A stretch of 5,343 nt of DNA from CAYWTX01 sp964461295 (GCA_964461295.1 CAYWTX010000122.1:1-5343), one strand, 5' to 3'; counted from the stretch's first letter, positions 1-5,134 are shown. The notes: generated from the letters alone by a model not told the origin. Numbers and translations: made by a program.

Positions 1-411
1 ATCGTCGCGGTGATCACGGACCTGATCAAGACGGCCGAGGAGAAGGCGAACGCCCAGCAGCAACAGCAGAGCCAGGGGCAAGGCCAGGGCCAGGGGCAAG
101 GTCAGGGCCAGGGGCAGGGCCAGGGCCAGGGGCAGGGCCAGGGTCAGGGGCAGGGCAAGAGCGGCAACCCCAGCGGCACGAACAAGCCCAGTAGCCCGGC
201 CAACAGCAGCGGCCTGGTGCCCGGCGCCGTGGCGAGGATGACCAAGCGGGGGCCCGATGCGCACGATTCGACGGAGAGCGGCGACTGGGCGAACCTTCCG
301 CCGCGGGAGAAGCAGAAGTTGGAGCAGCTCCGCAACAAGGTTCTGTCCGAGCGGCATCGCGAGCTGAACGGCGAGTACCGGGCGAAGATCGCGGAGCGCC
401 AGCCGAAGTAG
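1..411 (+). CDS. C-terminal part of a Gln/Gly-rich planctomycete-type protein, function unknown (5' partial)
   Basis: The frame is open from base 1 and stops with TAG at 409-411, so 136 C-terminal residues are visible. A GTG at 10 could be read as a start, but the frame continues upstream of it and nothing marks an initiation site, so I treat the gene as cut by the window edge. The visible part begins with a short charged, helix-like stretch (ITDLIKTAEEKANA), then five Gln (residues 19-23), Ser, and 14 Gln-Gly pairs (25-52). A Ser/Pro/Asn-rich linker follows, then a charged helical tail starting near 'WANLPPREKQKLEQL'. From memory, a Gln/Gly tract followed by a W-x-N-L-P-P-R tail is common in planctomycete hypothetical proteins, often near MoxR/VWA-type genes; that context is not visible here. 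No catalytic motif is seen. The next gene starts 107 bp downstream. Confidence 0.7.
   Translation: MVAVITDLIKTAEEKANAQQQQQSQGQGQGQGQGQGQGQGQGQGQGQGQGQGKSGNPSGTNKPSSPANSSGLVPGAVARMTKRGPDAHDSTESGDWANLPPREKQKLEQLRNKVLSERHRELNGEYRAKIAERQPK
73..156 (+). repeat. In-frame hexanucleotide tandem repeat encoding (Gln-Gly)14
   Basis: Fourteen tandem 6-bp units of CAR-GGN run without interruption and encode alternating Gln and Gly. The units mainly alternate CAGGGC and CAGGGG, giving a 12-bp higher-order period, with a few CAA and GGT variants. The mixed codons suggest either age or selection on the protein. The tract is preceded by a Gln5 run at 55-69. It is likely to vary in copy number by replication slippage without breaking the frame. 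Confidence 0.95.
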
Positions 412-506
412 GGATCGCCGATTGTCGATCGCGGGACCGTCCCGGAGGTCCGGAGGGCGCGGAGACCAGGATAGGTCATCGCGTTCTCTGTGTGTTTGCT
501 GTGAGG

Positions 507-512
507 TACGAT
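507..512 (+). promoter_or_regulatory. Candidate -10 box TACGAT for a leaderless transcript of the NPCBM gene
   Basis: TACGAT fits the TAnnnT pattern of a sigma-70-type -10 element and ends 6 nt before the ATG at 519, so transcription would start at or beside the start codon. No good -35 is seen at the usual distance (TTCTCT near 484-489 is poor). A GAGG at 503-506 is a competing reading as a Shine-Dalgarno, but its 12-nt spacing is long. The same layout occurs at the queG start. Confidence 0.4.
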
Positions 513-518
513 GGGGCT

Positions 519-1730
519 ATGAGAAGAACGGCACTTGGCGTGGCGGCAGGGGTGGTCATGGCCGTGGCGGGCATGGCGGTCGGCGCGCCGGCCCGGGTGG
601 AGACCATGGACGCGCGCGTCATCGAGGGCGAGGTCGTCGGCATCGCCGATGGCGTTGCCGTGCAACCGGCGAAGGGCGACAAGCAGACGCTGCCGCTCAA
701 CTCCGTCACGGAGATCGTCTGGGCGCAAGCAGTGGCCGCGACGGCCAGGACGGGCCAGGCTGCCGTTGTCGTCACCGCCTTGGGAGAGGAGTTGGCGGCC
801 GACGATGTGGTCCTGGACAAGGCGCGGCTGCGGATCACCTCGCCGATGATGGGGAAGATCGACTGCCCGGTGGAGGCGGTCCGCGTGATCCATTTTCCGC
901 CGGCCGGTCAGTCGGCCGCGGAGGTCGAGGTCCGCTGGCGACAGATGAAGCTGCCCGATTCGTCGAGGGACCGGCTGCTGGTTTCGCGGCCGGGGGCCGA
1001 GCCGCTGGCGGTGGAAGGGGTTCTTGCGGGCATTTCGGCCGACACGGTGAGCTTCCAGTGGGACAACGAGACGCGACAGGTGCCGCGGAAGACGGTGCTG
1101 ATGATCCGCCTGGCCCCGTCGGCAGCGGAGAAGAAGGTCGAGGCGAAGTTTTCGGCCGTCGGGCGCGACGGTTCGGTCGTCCGCTGCACGGCCATCGCGA
1201 TGGACAGGGGCAAGCTGATGCTGGAAGGGGCCACTGTCGGGAAGGCGGAACTGCCGGTGGCGAAGCTGGCGGCGCTGAAGTTCGCGTCGTTGGGGATGGT
1301 CGACCTGGCGAGCCTGGCGCCGGCCAGCGTGAAGGAACACGGCTTCTTCGACACGACGTTCCACTACCGCAACGGGCGGGCGGCGTCGGGCAAGCCGCTG
1401 CAACTTGGCGGCAAGGTGTATGCGGCGGGTCTGGGGCTGCACAGTTACTGCGCGTTGACATGGGACCTCGACGGGCAGTACTCGCTGCTGGTGGCGACGG
1501 TGGGAATCGACGACGCGGTGCGGCCTAACGGCGACGCGAATGTGACGGTGCTGGGCGACGGCAAGCCGCTGGGCGAGCCGATCCGCCTGCACGGCAAGGA
1601 CAGCCCGCAGCAGGACGTGCGGCTGAAGATCGACGGCGTGAAGAGCCTGACGATCCGCGTGGACTTCGGCAAGGATGCCCTGGACTTTTCGGATCACGTC
1701 GACGTGGTGAACCCGCGACTGCTGAAGTGA
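519..1730 (+). CDS. Secreted NPCBM-domain protein with about four repeated N-terminal beta units
   Basis: This is a 403-residue exported protein of unknown function. I chose the ATG at 519 over the in-frame GTGs at 492 and 501 because it puts Arg-Arg and a hydrophobic core (ALGVAAGVVMAVAGMAV) at the N terminus as a signal peptide. Cleavage is plausible after APA near residue 25. Residues 26-68, 82-126, 152-198 and 209-255 look like four copies of one small beta unit: a DG/G-E start, 'v-g-i-x-d-g-v', a 'LP' or 'VP' turn, then 'v-x-x-i-x-f'. From about residue 258 the sequence follows the NPCBM (novel putative carbohydrate-binding module) pattern: 'DLASLAPASVKEHGFFDT', 'GKPLQLGGKVYAAGLGLHS' (LGLHS at 305-309), 'VGIDDAVRPNG' and a terminal 'DVVNPRLL'. 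NPCBM domains are known from glycoside hydrolases and many planctomycete secreted proteins. No hydrolase domain is present, so a binding or envelope role is inferred. Spacing to its neighbours suggests its own promoter. Confidence 0.88.
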   Translation: MRRTALGVAAGVVMAVAGMAVGAPARVETMDARVIEGEVVGIADGVAVQPAKGDKQTLPLNSVTEIVWAQAVAATARTGQAAVVVTALGEELAADDVVLDKARLRITSPMMGKIDCPVEAVRVIHFPPAGQSAAEVEVRWRQMKLPDSSRDRLLVSRPGAEPLAVEGVLAGISADTVSFQWDNETRQVPRKTVLMIRLAPSAAEKKVEAKFSAVGRDGSVVRCTAIAMDRGKLMLEGATVGKAELPVAKLAALKFASLGMVDLASLAPASVKEHGFFDTTFHYRNGRAASGKPLQLGGKVYAAGLGLHSYCALTWDLDGQYSLLVATVGIDDAVRPNGDANVTVLGDGKPLGEPIRLHGKDSPQQDVRLKIDGVKSLTIRVDFGKDALDFSDHVDVVNPRLLK

Positions 1731-1743
1731 CGGCGAAACAGCC

Positions 1744-1851
1744 GAGGACGACGACGAGGCCATACGTGCGGGTCGCCGGTTCTGTCTTCGATTGCTCGTC
1801 GGGGTACTGGCCGTCGAGAGGTGAAGGGGCTTCGTTGTCGTCGTCGTCCTC
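1744..1851. repeat. Perfect 14-bp inverted repeat spanning the NPCBM-queG intergenic region
   Basis: GAGGACGACGACGA at 1744-1757 is the exact reverse complement of TCGTCGTCGTCCTC at 1838-1851. The arms are separated by 80 nt and begin 14 bp after the stop of the NPCBM gene. As RNA they could form a long stem closing this intergenic loop. No T-run follows the second arm, so it is not a classic Rho-independent terminator. Because the arms are trinucleotide-repeat sequence, the pairing may simply reflect two microsatellite tracts in opposite orientation. Confidence 0.6.
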
Positions 1852-1873
1852 CTCCTCGTCCTCGTCCTCGGTC
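1834..1873 (+). repeat. GTC/CTC trinucleotide microsatellite upstream of queG
   Basis: A pyrimidine-rich run of GTC units, then CTC units, then mixed CTCGTC units ends 22 bp before the queG start. It lies before the predicted -10 box at 1884-1889, so it would occupy the -35 and spacer region of that promoter. Similar trinucleotide tracts between genes are, from memory, frequent in some planctomycetes. The frame stays open through it, which artificially extends the queG reading frame upstream to 1821. Confidence 0.85.
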
Positions 1874-1880
1874 GTTTCTT

Positions 1881-1889
1881 TGTTACACT
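1881..1889 (+). promoter_or_regulatory. Candidate extended -10 element (TGTTACACT) for queG
   Basis: TG-n-TACACT matches an extended -10 element. The hexamer at 1884-1889 ends 6 nt before the GTG start at 1896, which puts transcription start at or next to the first codon and predicts a leaderless mRNA. The -35 region falls in the CTC/GTC microsatellite and has no recognisable TTGACA, which fits an extended -10 promoter. No well-placed Shine-Dalgarno exists: the G-run at 1890-1894 abuts the start codon. Confidence 0.5.
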
Positions 1890-1895
1890 GGGGGC

Positions 1896-2894
1896 GTGAA
1901 CGGGCCTCGGCTCACATCCGCGGTGAAGGCCATTGCCTTGGAACGGGGCTTTGCGCGCGTGGGGATCGCGCCGGCGGCGAGCGTGGGCGACGAAGACGCG
2001 CGGCGGTTCCGCGACTGGCTGGCGGCCGGGCGGCACGGCTCGATGGCTCACCTCGCCCGGAACGTGGAGCAACGTCTCAACCCCGGACTGCTGGTGAGCG
2101 GGGCGCGCAGCGTCATCTGCCTGGCCGCATCCTATGCGCCCGGCCCGGCTGACCCGCCGCCGTCGGCGCCGGTGGCCCGGTACGCCCGCGGGCGCGACTA
2201 CCACAAGGTGCTGAAACGCCGCGCACAGGTCCTGTGCGACCGTCTGCGCGAGCTGGCGCCGACGTTCGCCGGCCGGGCGTTCGTCGATTCCGCGCCGCTG
2301 CTGGAGCGGTCGCTGGCGGTCTGGTCGGGGCTGGGGTGGATCGGGCGCAATCGGTGCCTGGTCGTGCCGGGCCTCGGCAGCTACGTCTTCCTGTGCGAGA
2401 TCGTGTGCAACCTGGAACTCGAACCCGACGAGCCCGCGCCAGGGGGGTGCGACGACTGCGGCGCATGCATCCGAGCGTGCCCGACGGGGGCGCTGAGCGA
2501 GGAGGGGCTGGACGCCCGCCGATGCGTCAGCTACCTGACGGTGGAGCACCGCGGGCCGATCGAGCCGGTCCTCGCCGCCGGCATGGGCTGCCGGCTGATC
2601 GGCTGCGATGCCTGCCAGGAGGCCTGCCCGCGCAACCGCGGCGTGCCTCCGGGCGATGCAGCCTTGCGGGCCGCGCGCCCGCCGCTGGGCGGGGCGACGC
2701 TGGCCGACGTGCAGGCGTGGACGAGTGGCGATTGGGACGCGGCGACGAGGGGGTCGGCCGCGCGGAGAGCGACGCACGAGATGTTCCTGCGAAACGCGGC
2801 AATCGCGATGAAGACGCTTCCCTCAGAAGTCGCCGGGAGGCGTGGCATGGACATCTTGCCCATGTGTCCCGCGGGCGTCCCGCCCGTGTCTTAA
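1896..2894 (+). CDS. queG: Epoxyqueuosine reductase QueG
   Basis: QueG reduces epoxyqueuosine to queuosine at the tRNA wobble position, the last step of queuosine synthesis, using cobalamin and two [4Fe-4S] clusters in the cytoplasm. Residues are counted from GTG 1896 (332 aa). The family motifs are 'ALERGFARVGIAPA' (14-27), 'ARGRDYHKVLKRRA' and 'FVDSAPLLERSLA', whose Asp131 matches the catalytic Asp of the family. Then come 'GLGWIGRNRCLV' and two ferredoxin-like clusters, C185/C188/C191/C195 and C210 with C237/C240/C244, so all eight cysteines are present. The longer frame from 1821 is rejected because its first 25 residues translate the microsatellite. At ~332 aa it is shorter than the ~380 aa E. 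coli enzyme. The family motif 'FLRNAAIAM' is followed by an unrelated tail (KTLPSEV... to the stop) whose final ~16 codons lie in an interspersed repeat, and the usual C-terminal HEAT-like extension is missing. No other queuosine genes are in the window. Confidence 0.95.
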   Translation: MNGPRLTSAVKAIALERGFARVGIAPAASVGDEDARRFRDWLAAGRHGSMAHLARNVEQRLNPGLLVSGARSVICLAASYAPGPADPPPSAPVARYARGRDYHKVLKRRAQVLCDRLRELAPTFAGRAFVDSAPLLERSLAVWSGLGWIGRNRCLVVPGLGSYVFLCEIVCNLELEPDEPAPGGCDDCGACIRACPTGALSEEGLDARRCVSYLTVEHRGPIEPVLAAGMGCRLIGCDACQEACPRNRGVPPGDAALRAARPPLGGATLADVQAWTSGDWDAATRGSAARRATHEMFLRNAAIAMKTLPSEVAGRRGMDILPMCPAGVPPVS

Positions 2895-2957
2895 TGCCAC
2901 TGTCCACAGGCGTTATGCCACGGACTGGACGGCCGTGGGACACACGGGCGAGACGCC
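2846..2957. repeat. Interspersed palindromic repeat element overlapping the 3' end of queG
   Basis: This element is rich in symmetry. GGCGTCCCGCCCGTGTCT at 2874-2891 pairs with ACACACGGGCGAGACGCC at 2940-2957 (16 of 18 positions). An alternative pairing uses 2859-2874 with the CCGTGGGACACACGGG just before it (14 of 16). Smaller symmetries are CATGG...CCATG (2846-2864) and GTCCA...TGGAC (2902-2930), plus a direct pair TAATGCCAC / TTATGCCAC. Translation gives 'GMDILPMCPAGVPPVS', a peptide I recall as a common tail of planctomycete predicted proteins, consistent with an interspersed repeat. It supplies the queG stop codon. No transposase is nearby, so any mobility would have to be provided in trans. 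Confidence 0.6.
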
Positions 2958-2961
2958 GGCC

Positions 2962-2978
2962 TGAGAGCTTGTGAAAGA
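2962..2978 (+). repeat. TTGTGAA-box, copy 1 (direct)
   Basis: TGAGAGCTTGTGAAAGA abuts the right end of the palindromic element. It matches 16 of 17 bases with 4698-4714, and its first 14 bases match the reverse complement of 4867-4880 at 13 positions. Its role is unknown: it could be a protein-binding half site or the border of a repeat element. Confidence 0.6.
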
Positions 2979-3176
2979 GTCGAAACTCGCGGCTTGGTCC
3001 ACGCGGGAGGCTTTCTGTCGTCAGCGAAGCGACAGAGACGCCTTGGCGAGGCGGCTCGACGCGGCGAGCCCGCACGCACGGCAAGACCAGATGGGCCGCG
3101 AATCGGGCTAACGAATGGGGCCGCGCACTGTCTTCCTAGTAGCCGGCGGAGGCCGGATGGACCGAGGAGGTCGGCG
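2979..3176 (+). promoter_or_regulatory. Hairpin-rich leader and Shine-Dalgarno of the PPC-domain gene
   Basis: No gene is supported here. The region holds three short perfect hairpins: TCTGTCG/CGACAGA (3014-3036, 9-nt loop), GGCTCG/CGAGCC (3053-3070, 6-nt loop) and CCGGC/GCCGG (3143-3156, 4-nt loop). A strong Shine-Dalgarno GAGGAGG (3164-3170) sits 6 nt before the ATG at 3177 and fixes that start. It could be partly masked by GACC/GGTC pairing (3160-3172). Between 3071 and 3160 the order CACGCACGGCAAGACC, GGGCTAACG, GTAGCCGG loosely recalls a c-di-GMP-I (GEMM) riboswitch, but the GNRA tetraloop is not seen, so I do not call it one. No clear promoter was found. Confidence 0.45.
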
Positions 3177-4700
3177 ATGGCGACAACTAGACTCTCATTA
3201 GCCGTTGCAACTATTGCAGTTATCGGCGCGACGAACCTGCCCGCATGGGCCGAGGAAGTCCAAGTCGATGACGGCCCGGCGGCCCAGCGGGCCACCCGGG
3301 GCGTGGCCGAGAAGCAGGAAGACCAGCAAACGCCGGTAACGCTGCTGCGGGGCGACGAGACCGTCAAGGACCTCGGCGGCAATGCCGGCACCGCCTACTA
3401 CTTCCAGATTTACGTCGCGCCCAATGCCGACAGGCTTGCCATCGACGCCAGCGGGGGCAGCGGCGATGCCGACATCTACCTCGCCTACGGCCGTCTGCCG
3501 CAGCCCGACAAGTACGACTACGTTTCGAACAAGGCCGGCACGGCCGACAGAATCTTGCTCCGCAACCCCCGGGCCGGCACATGGTACGTGTTGGTGTTCG
3601 GCTACGAACGGTTCAGCGACGTGAGCCTCACGGGTTCGTGGTACCAGGAAGCGCAGGCGGACTACTACCAAACCTACTACGGCGACTACGCTCCTGACAC
3701 GATCATCAGCGTCCCGTGGGCCACGGTGGACTACGAGCCGGCGTGGCGGACCGTGATCCTCTGCGAGCGGCCGCGACCGTGGTTCTGGTTCTCGACGCAC
3801 TGCCGCTTCCACCGCGACCGCGATTCCTTCTACGGTCCCAAGCCGGTCTTCTACCGGCCGTCGCGCCCGATCTACCACCACTACACCTCGACGCACTACA
3901 TGCCGGCGATCATTCGGCGGCCTGGGGGGATCCACCGCGATTGGGACCGGCGGGATGGCGGGTTCGACCGGCGGGATGGATTGCGTGACGGCGTCCGGCA
4001 CGATGGCGGGTTCGACCGGCGGGATGGGCACACAAACTTCAGCGGGCGGACTTCGTCGCTGCCCATGCCGGATACGGGCAGGCCCAGGCTGGGTGCATCG
4101 CAGCCCCTTGTGCCCGCGATCCCGCATGGCCGAGGGATTGTGGACTCGCCCAGGCCGCTCGTGAAGCCTTCGGTGGACGCGGTGCGGCCCGCTCCCCGCG
4201 GTGAAGACCCGCGCTCGTCCTTCCGCTTCGGCCGGACGGATGAGGGCAGGAGTTGGCCATCGAGAAGCTTCCCCACGCCGCAGCCTGACGTTCGGCGCAG
4301 TGCCCCGCCGGAGCCGCGGGTGAGTGTCCCGGCGCGAACGATGCCGACCCCGAGATTCGGCACGGAGGCACCGCGGCCGAGCTTCGCCCCGAGGCCGCCT
4401 GCGGAAGCACCCCGGCCGAGCGTGGCGATCCCAAGGCTGGATCGCTCGCACGGTGTGGCGATCCCGAGCGTAGAGCGGTCGCCATCGCCGGGTTTCAGGA
4501 GCGAGTCGCCTCGATTCACCCCGCGTTCATCGGCGTCGGACTCGCCCAGGACGTTCGCGCCTCCGGCGGAGGTCCGCCGGTGGGGCAGCCGCGCCGGCGA
4601 TTCGGCCCGATCCGACCGATCCGACCGACCGTTCGGCCGCGACAGTTCGCGCGATGGCTCGCCCGACCGCGACGGTCGCTTCGGCGGCGGGCGCAAGTGA
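3177..4700 (+). CDS. Secreted PPC-domain protein with aromatic/Cys segment and long basic disordered tail
   Basis: The 507-residue protein starts at ATG 3177, after a strong Shine-Dalgarno. Starting from GTG 2994 would add 61 residues of leader sequence and bury the signal peptide. Residues 1-25 (MATTRLSLAVATIAVIGATNLPAWA, cleavage after AWA) are a signal peptide, written with unusually AT-rich codons for this region. Residues ~54-155 are a PPC-type beta-sandwich (bacterial pre-peptidase C-terminal domain): 'LLRGDETVKDL', 'YYFQIYV', 'LAIDASGGSGDADIYLAYG', 'NPRAGTWYVLVFGYERFSDVSL'. Residues 156-241 are dense in Tyr/Trp/His/Arg and carry the only two cysteines, C196 and C209, a possible disulfide. 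Residues 255-284 contain a 16-residue repeat (DGGFDRRDG). Residues ~286-507 are low-complexity Arg/Pro/Ser/Asp with recurring 'APRPS' and 'VAIP' units and a basic end. PPC domains usually accompany secreted proteases, but no protease domain is present. An extracellular binding or matrix role is inferred; the function is unknown. Confidence 0.8.
   Translation: MATTRLSLAVATIAVIGATNLPAWAEEVQVDDGPAAQRATRGVAEKQEDQQTPVTLLRGDETVKDLGGNAGTAYYFQIYVAPNADRLAIDASGGSGDADIYLAYGRLPQPDKYDYVSNKAGTADRILLRNPRAGTWYVLVFGYERFSDVSLTGSWYQEAQADYYQTYYGDYAPDTIISVPWATVDYEPAWRTVILCERPRPWFWFSTHCRFHRDRDSFYGPKPVFYRPSRPIYHHYTSTHYMPAIIRRPGGIHRDWDRRDGGFDRRDGLRDGVRHDGGFDRRDGHTNFSGRTSSLPMPDTGRPRLGASQPLVPAIPHGRGIVDSPRPLVKPSVDAVRPAPRGEDPRSSFRFGRTDEGRSWPSRSFPTPQPDVRRSAPPEPRVSVPARTMPTPRFGTEAPRPSFAPRPPAEAPRPSVAIPRLDRSHGVAIPSVERSPSPGFRSESPRFTPRSSASDSPRTFAPPAEVRRWGSRAGDSARSDRSDRPFGRDSSRDGSPDRDGRFGGGRK
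3954..4027 (+). repeat. Exact 26-bp in-frame duplication, 48-bp offset, inside the PPC gene
   Basis: The 26 bases at 3954-3979 recur exactly at 4002-4027, encoding DGGFDRRDG twice (residues 260-268 and 276-284). The 48-bp spacing keeps the frame and gives a 16-residue period with a related RDG / RHDG spacer. Perfect identity at the DNA level suggests a recent tandem duplication in the disordered part of the protein. Confidence 0.9.
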
Positions 4701-4714
4701 GAGTTTGTGAAAGA
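4698..4714 (+). repeat. TTGTGAA-box, copy 2 (direct), overlapping the PPC gene stop codon
   Basis: TGAGAGTTTGTGAAAGA begins exactly at the TGA stop (4698-4700) of the PPC gene and differs from copy 1 (2962-2978) at one base. The two direct copies therefore bracket the whole PPC gene and its leader. Confidence 0.6.
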
Positions 4715-4736
4715 CTTGCGCAAGCAGTCTCATCCC

Positions 4737-4829
4737 TTTTCGCCCCGAAGGGGCGATCAGGGCTCAGCCGGGGGCGTAAGCCAGGGGTATGCAAGCAATT
4801 AGGCATAGAGCCCCGGAGGGGCGACAGAC
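4737..4829. repeat. REP-like GC-rich palindromic element (CCCCGAAGGGG / CCCCGGAGGGG type)
   Basis: The element opens with a perfect 7-bp hairpin TCGCCCC-GAA-GGGGCGA (4740-4756) and closes with GCCCC-GGA-GGGGC (4810-4822) followed by GACAGAC. Between them is 'GGGCGTAAGCCAGGGGTATG'. This closely resembles a short element I recall as widespread between planctomycete genes. It lies 37 bp after the PPC stop codon, so the first hairpin could also help end or protect that transcript. There is no T-run after it; the only TTTT is upstream at 4737-4740, so a classic intrinsic terminator is not supported on either strand. Confidence 0.65.
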
Positions 4830-4866
4830 AGCGTCCAGCGCGGACAAACCTGCAAGCTCCAATCTC

Positions 4867-4880
4867 TTCACAAGCTCTGA
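4867..4880 (-). repeat. TTGTGAA-box, copy 3 (inverted)
   Basis: TTCACAAGCTCTGA on the + strand is TCAGAGCTTGTGAA on the minus strand, matching copy 1 at 13 of 14 bases and copy 2 at 12 of 14. With copy 2 it forms imperfect inverted ends around the REP-like element, enclosing about 183 bp (4698-4880). Confidence 0.55.
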
Positions 4881-5073
4881 GGAAACGCTGGAGGTACGGT
4901 CGTGCATGCTCGCTTTCCACTCTCGCCGCGTGAACAGCGAGACCCGGAATCCGGCCGTTTTCGTTGTGGGAAGCCGCCCTCGGGATGTCCGCGCGTGTCA
5001 AGGGAGACCGCATTCGCCGAGCAGATGGGCGACCCGGACGGATCGCGGCTCGGTCGCCCGCGGACCATCACTT
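4881..5073. other. Intergenic stretch without a recognisable gene; one 8-bp hairpin
   Basis: No protein with family resemblance and no tRNA or rRNA was recognised. The one clear structure is an 8-bp perfect inverted repeat GGGCGACC (5027-5034) / GGTCGCCC (5052-5059) with a 17-nt loop. A frame is open on the + strand from 4789 to 5340, but it translates the repeats on both sides and has no supporting start site, so it is not called as a gene. Confidence 0.5.
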
Positions 5074-5134
5074 GGCGCCCCGGTAGAAGGTTCGCCGGGG
5101 CGCCCCGTCGGCAGAGCGGTCAAGCCGGGGCGCC
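5074..5134. repeat. Strong hairpin with a duplicated 3' arm (two mutually exclusive stems)
   Basis: GGCGCCCCGG (5074-5083) is perfectly complementary to CCGGGGCGCC at 5095-5104 (11-nt loop) and again at 5125-5134. The two 3' arms are part of an 11-bp direct repeat GCCGGGGCGCC (5094-5104, 5124-5134). Only one stem can form at a time. No T-run follows either arm. The second arm ends on the first base of the 73-bp repeat. Confidence 0.7.

Noticed and set aside
432..444. A terminator after the first gene (CGGGA-CCG-TCCCG hairpin)
   Set aside because: The stem is only 5 bp and no T-run follows, so it does not meet the usual signature of an intrinsic terminator.
422..1528. A 368-codon + strand frame overlapping the NPCBM gene
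   Set aside because: Its translation is Gly/Arg/Ala low complexity with no family resemblance, whereas the overlapping frame carries a signal peptide and a clear NPCBM domain.
1821..1895. A 25-residue N-terminal extension of QueG
   Set aside because: The extension translates the trinucleotide microsatellite into Arg/Pro-rich sequence, and QueG homology begins only after the GTG at 1896.
144..2777. An 877-codon open frame on the minus strand
   Set aside because: It runs antisense to two well-supported genes (NPCBM and QueG), and its translation is Arg/Pro/His-rich with no domain. Long antisense frames are expected in GC-rich DNA with GC-biased third positions.
2962..2990. A Rex operator at the TTGTGAA motif
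   Set aside because: Rex sites are palindromes (TTGTGAAn4TTCACAA type). At 2962 and 4698 the second half is absent, and the inverted copy is about 150 bp from the nearest direct one.
3198..4451. A 417-codon minus-strand frame opposite the PPC gene
   Set aside because: The + strand frame has a Shine-Dalgarno, a signal peptide and a PPC domain. The minus frame has Arg-rich shadow composition.
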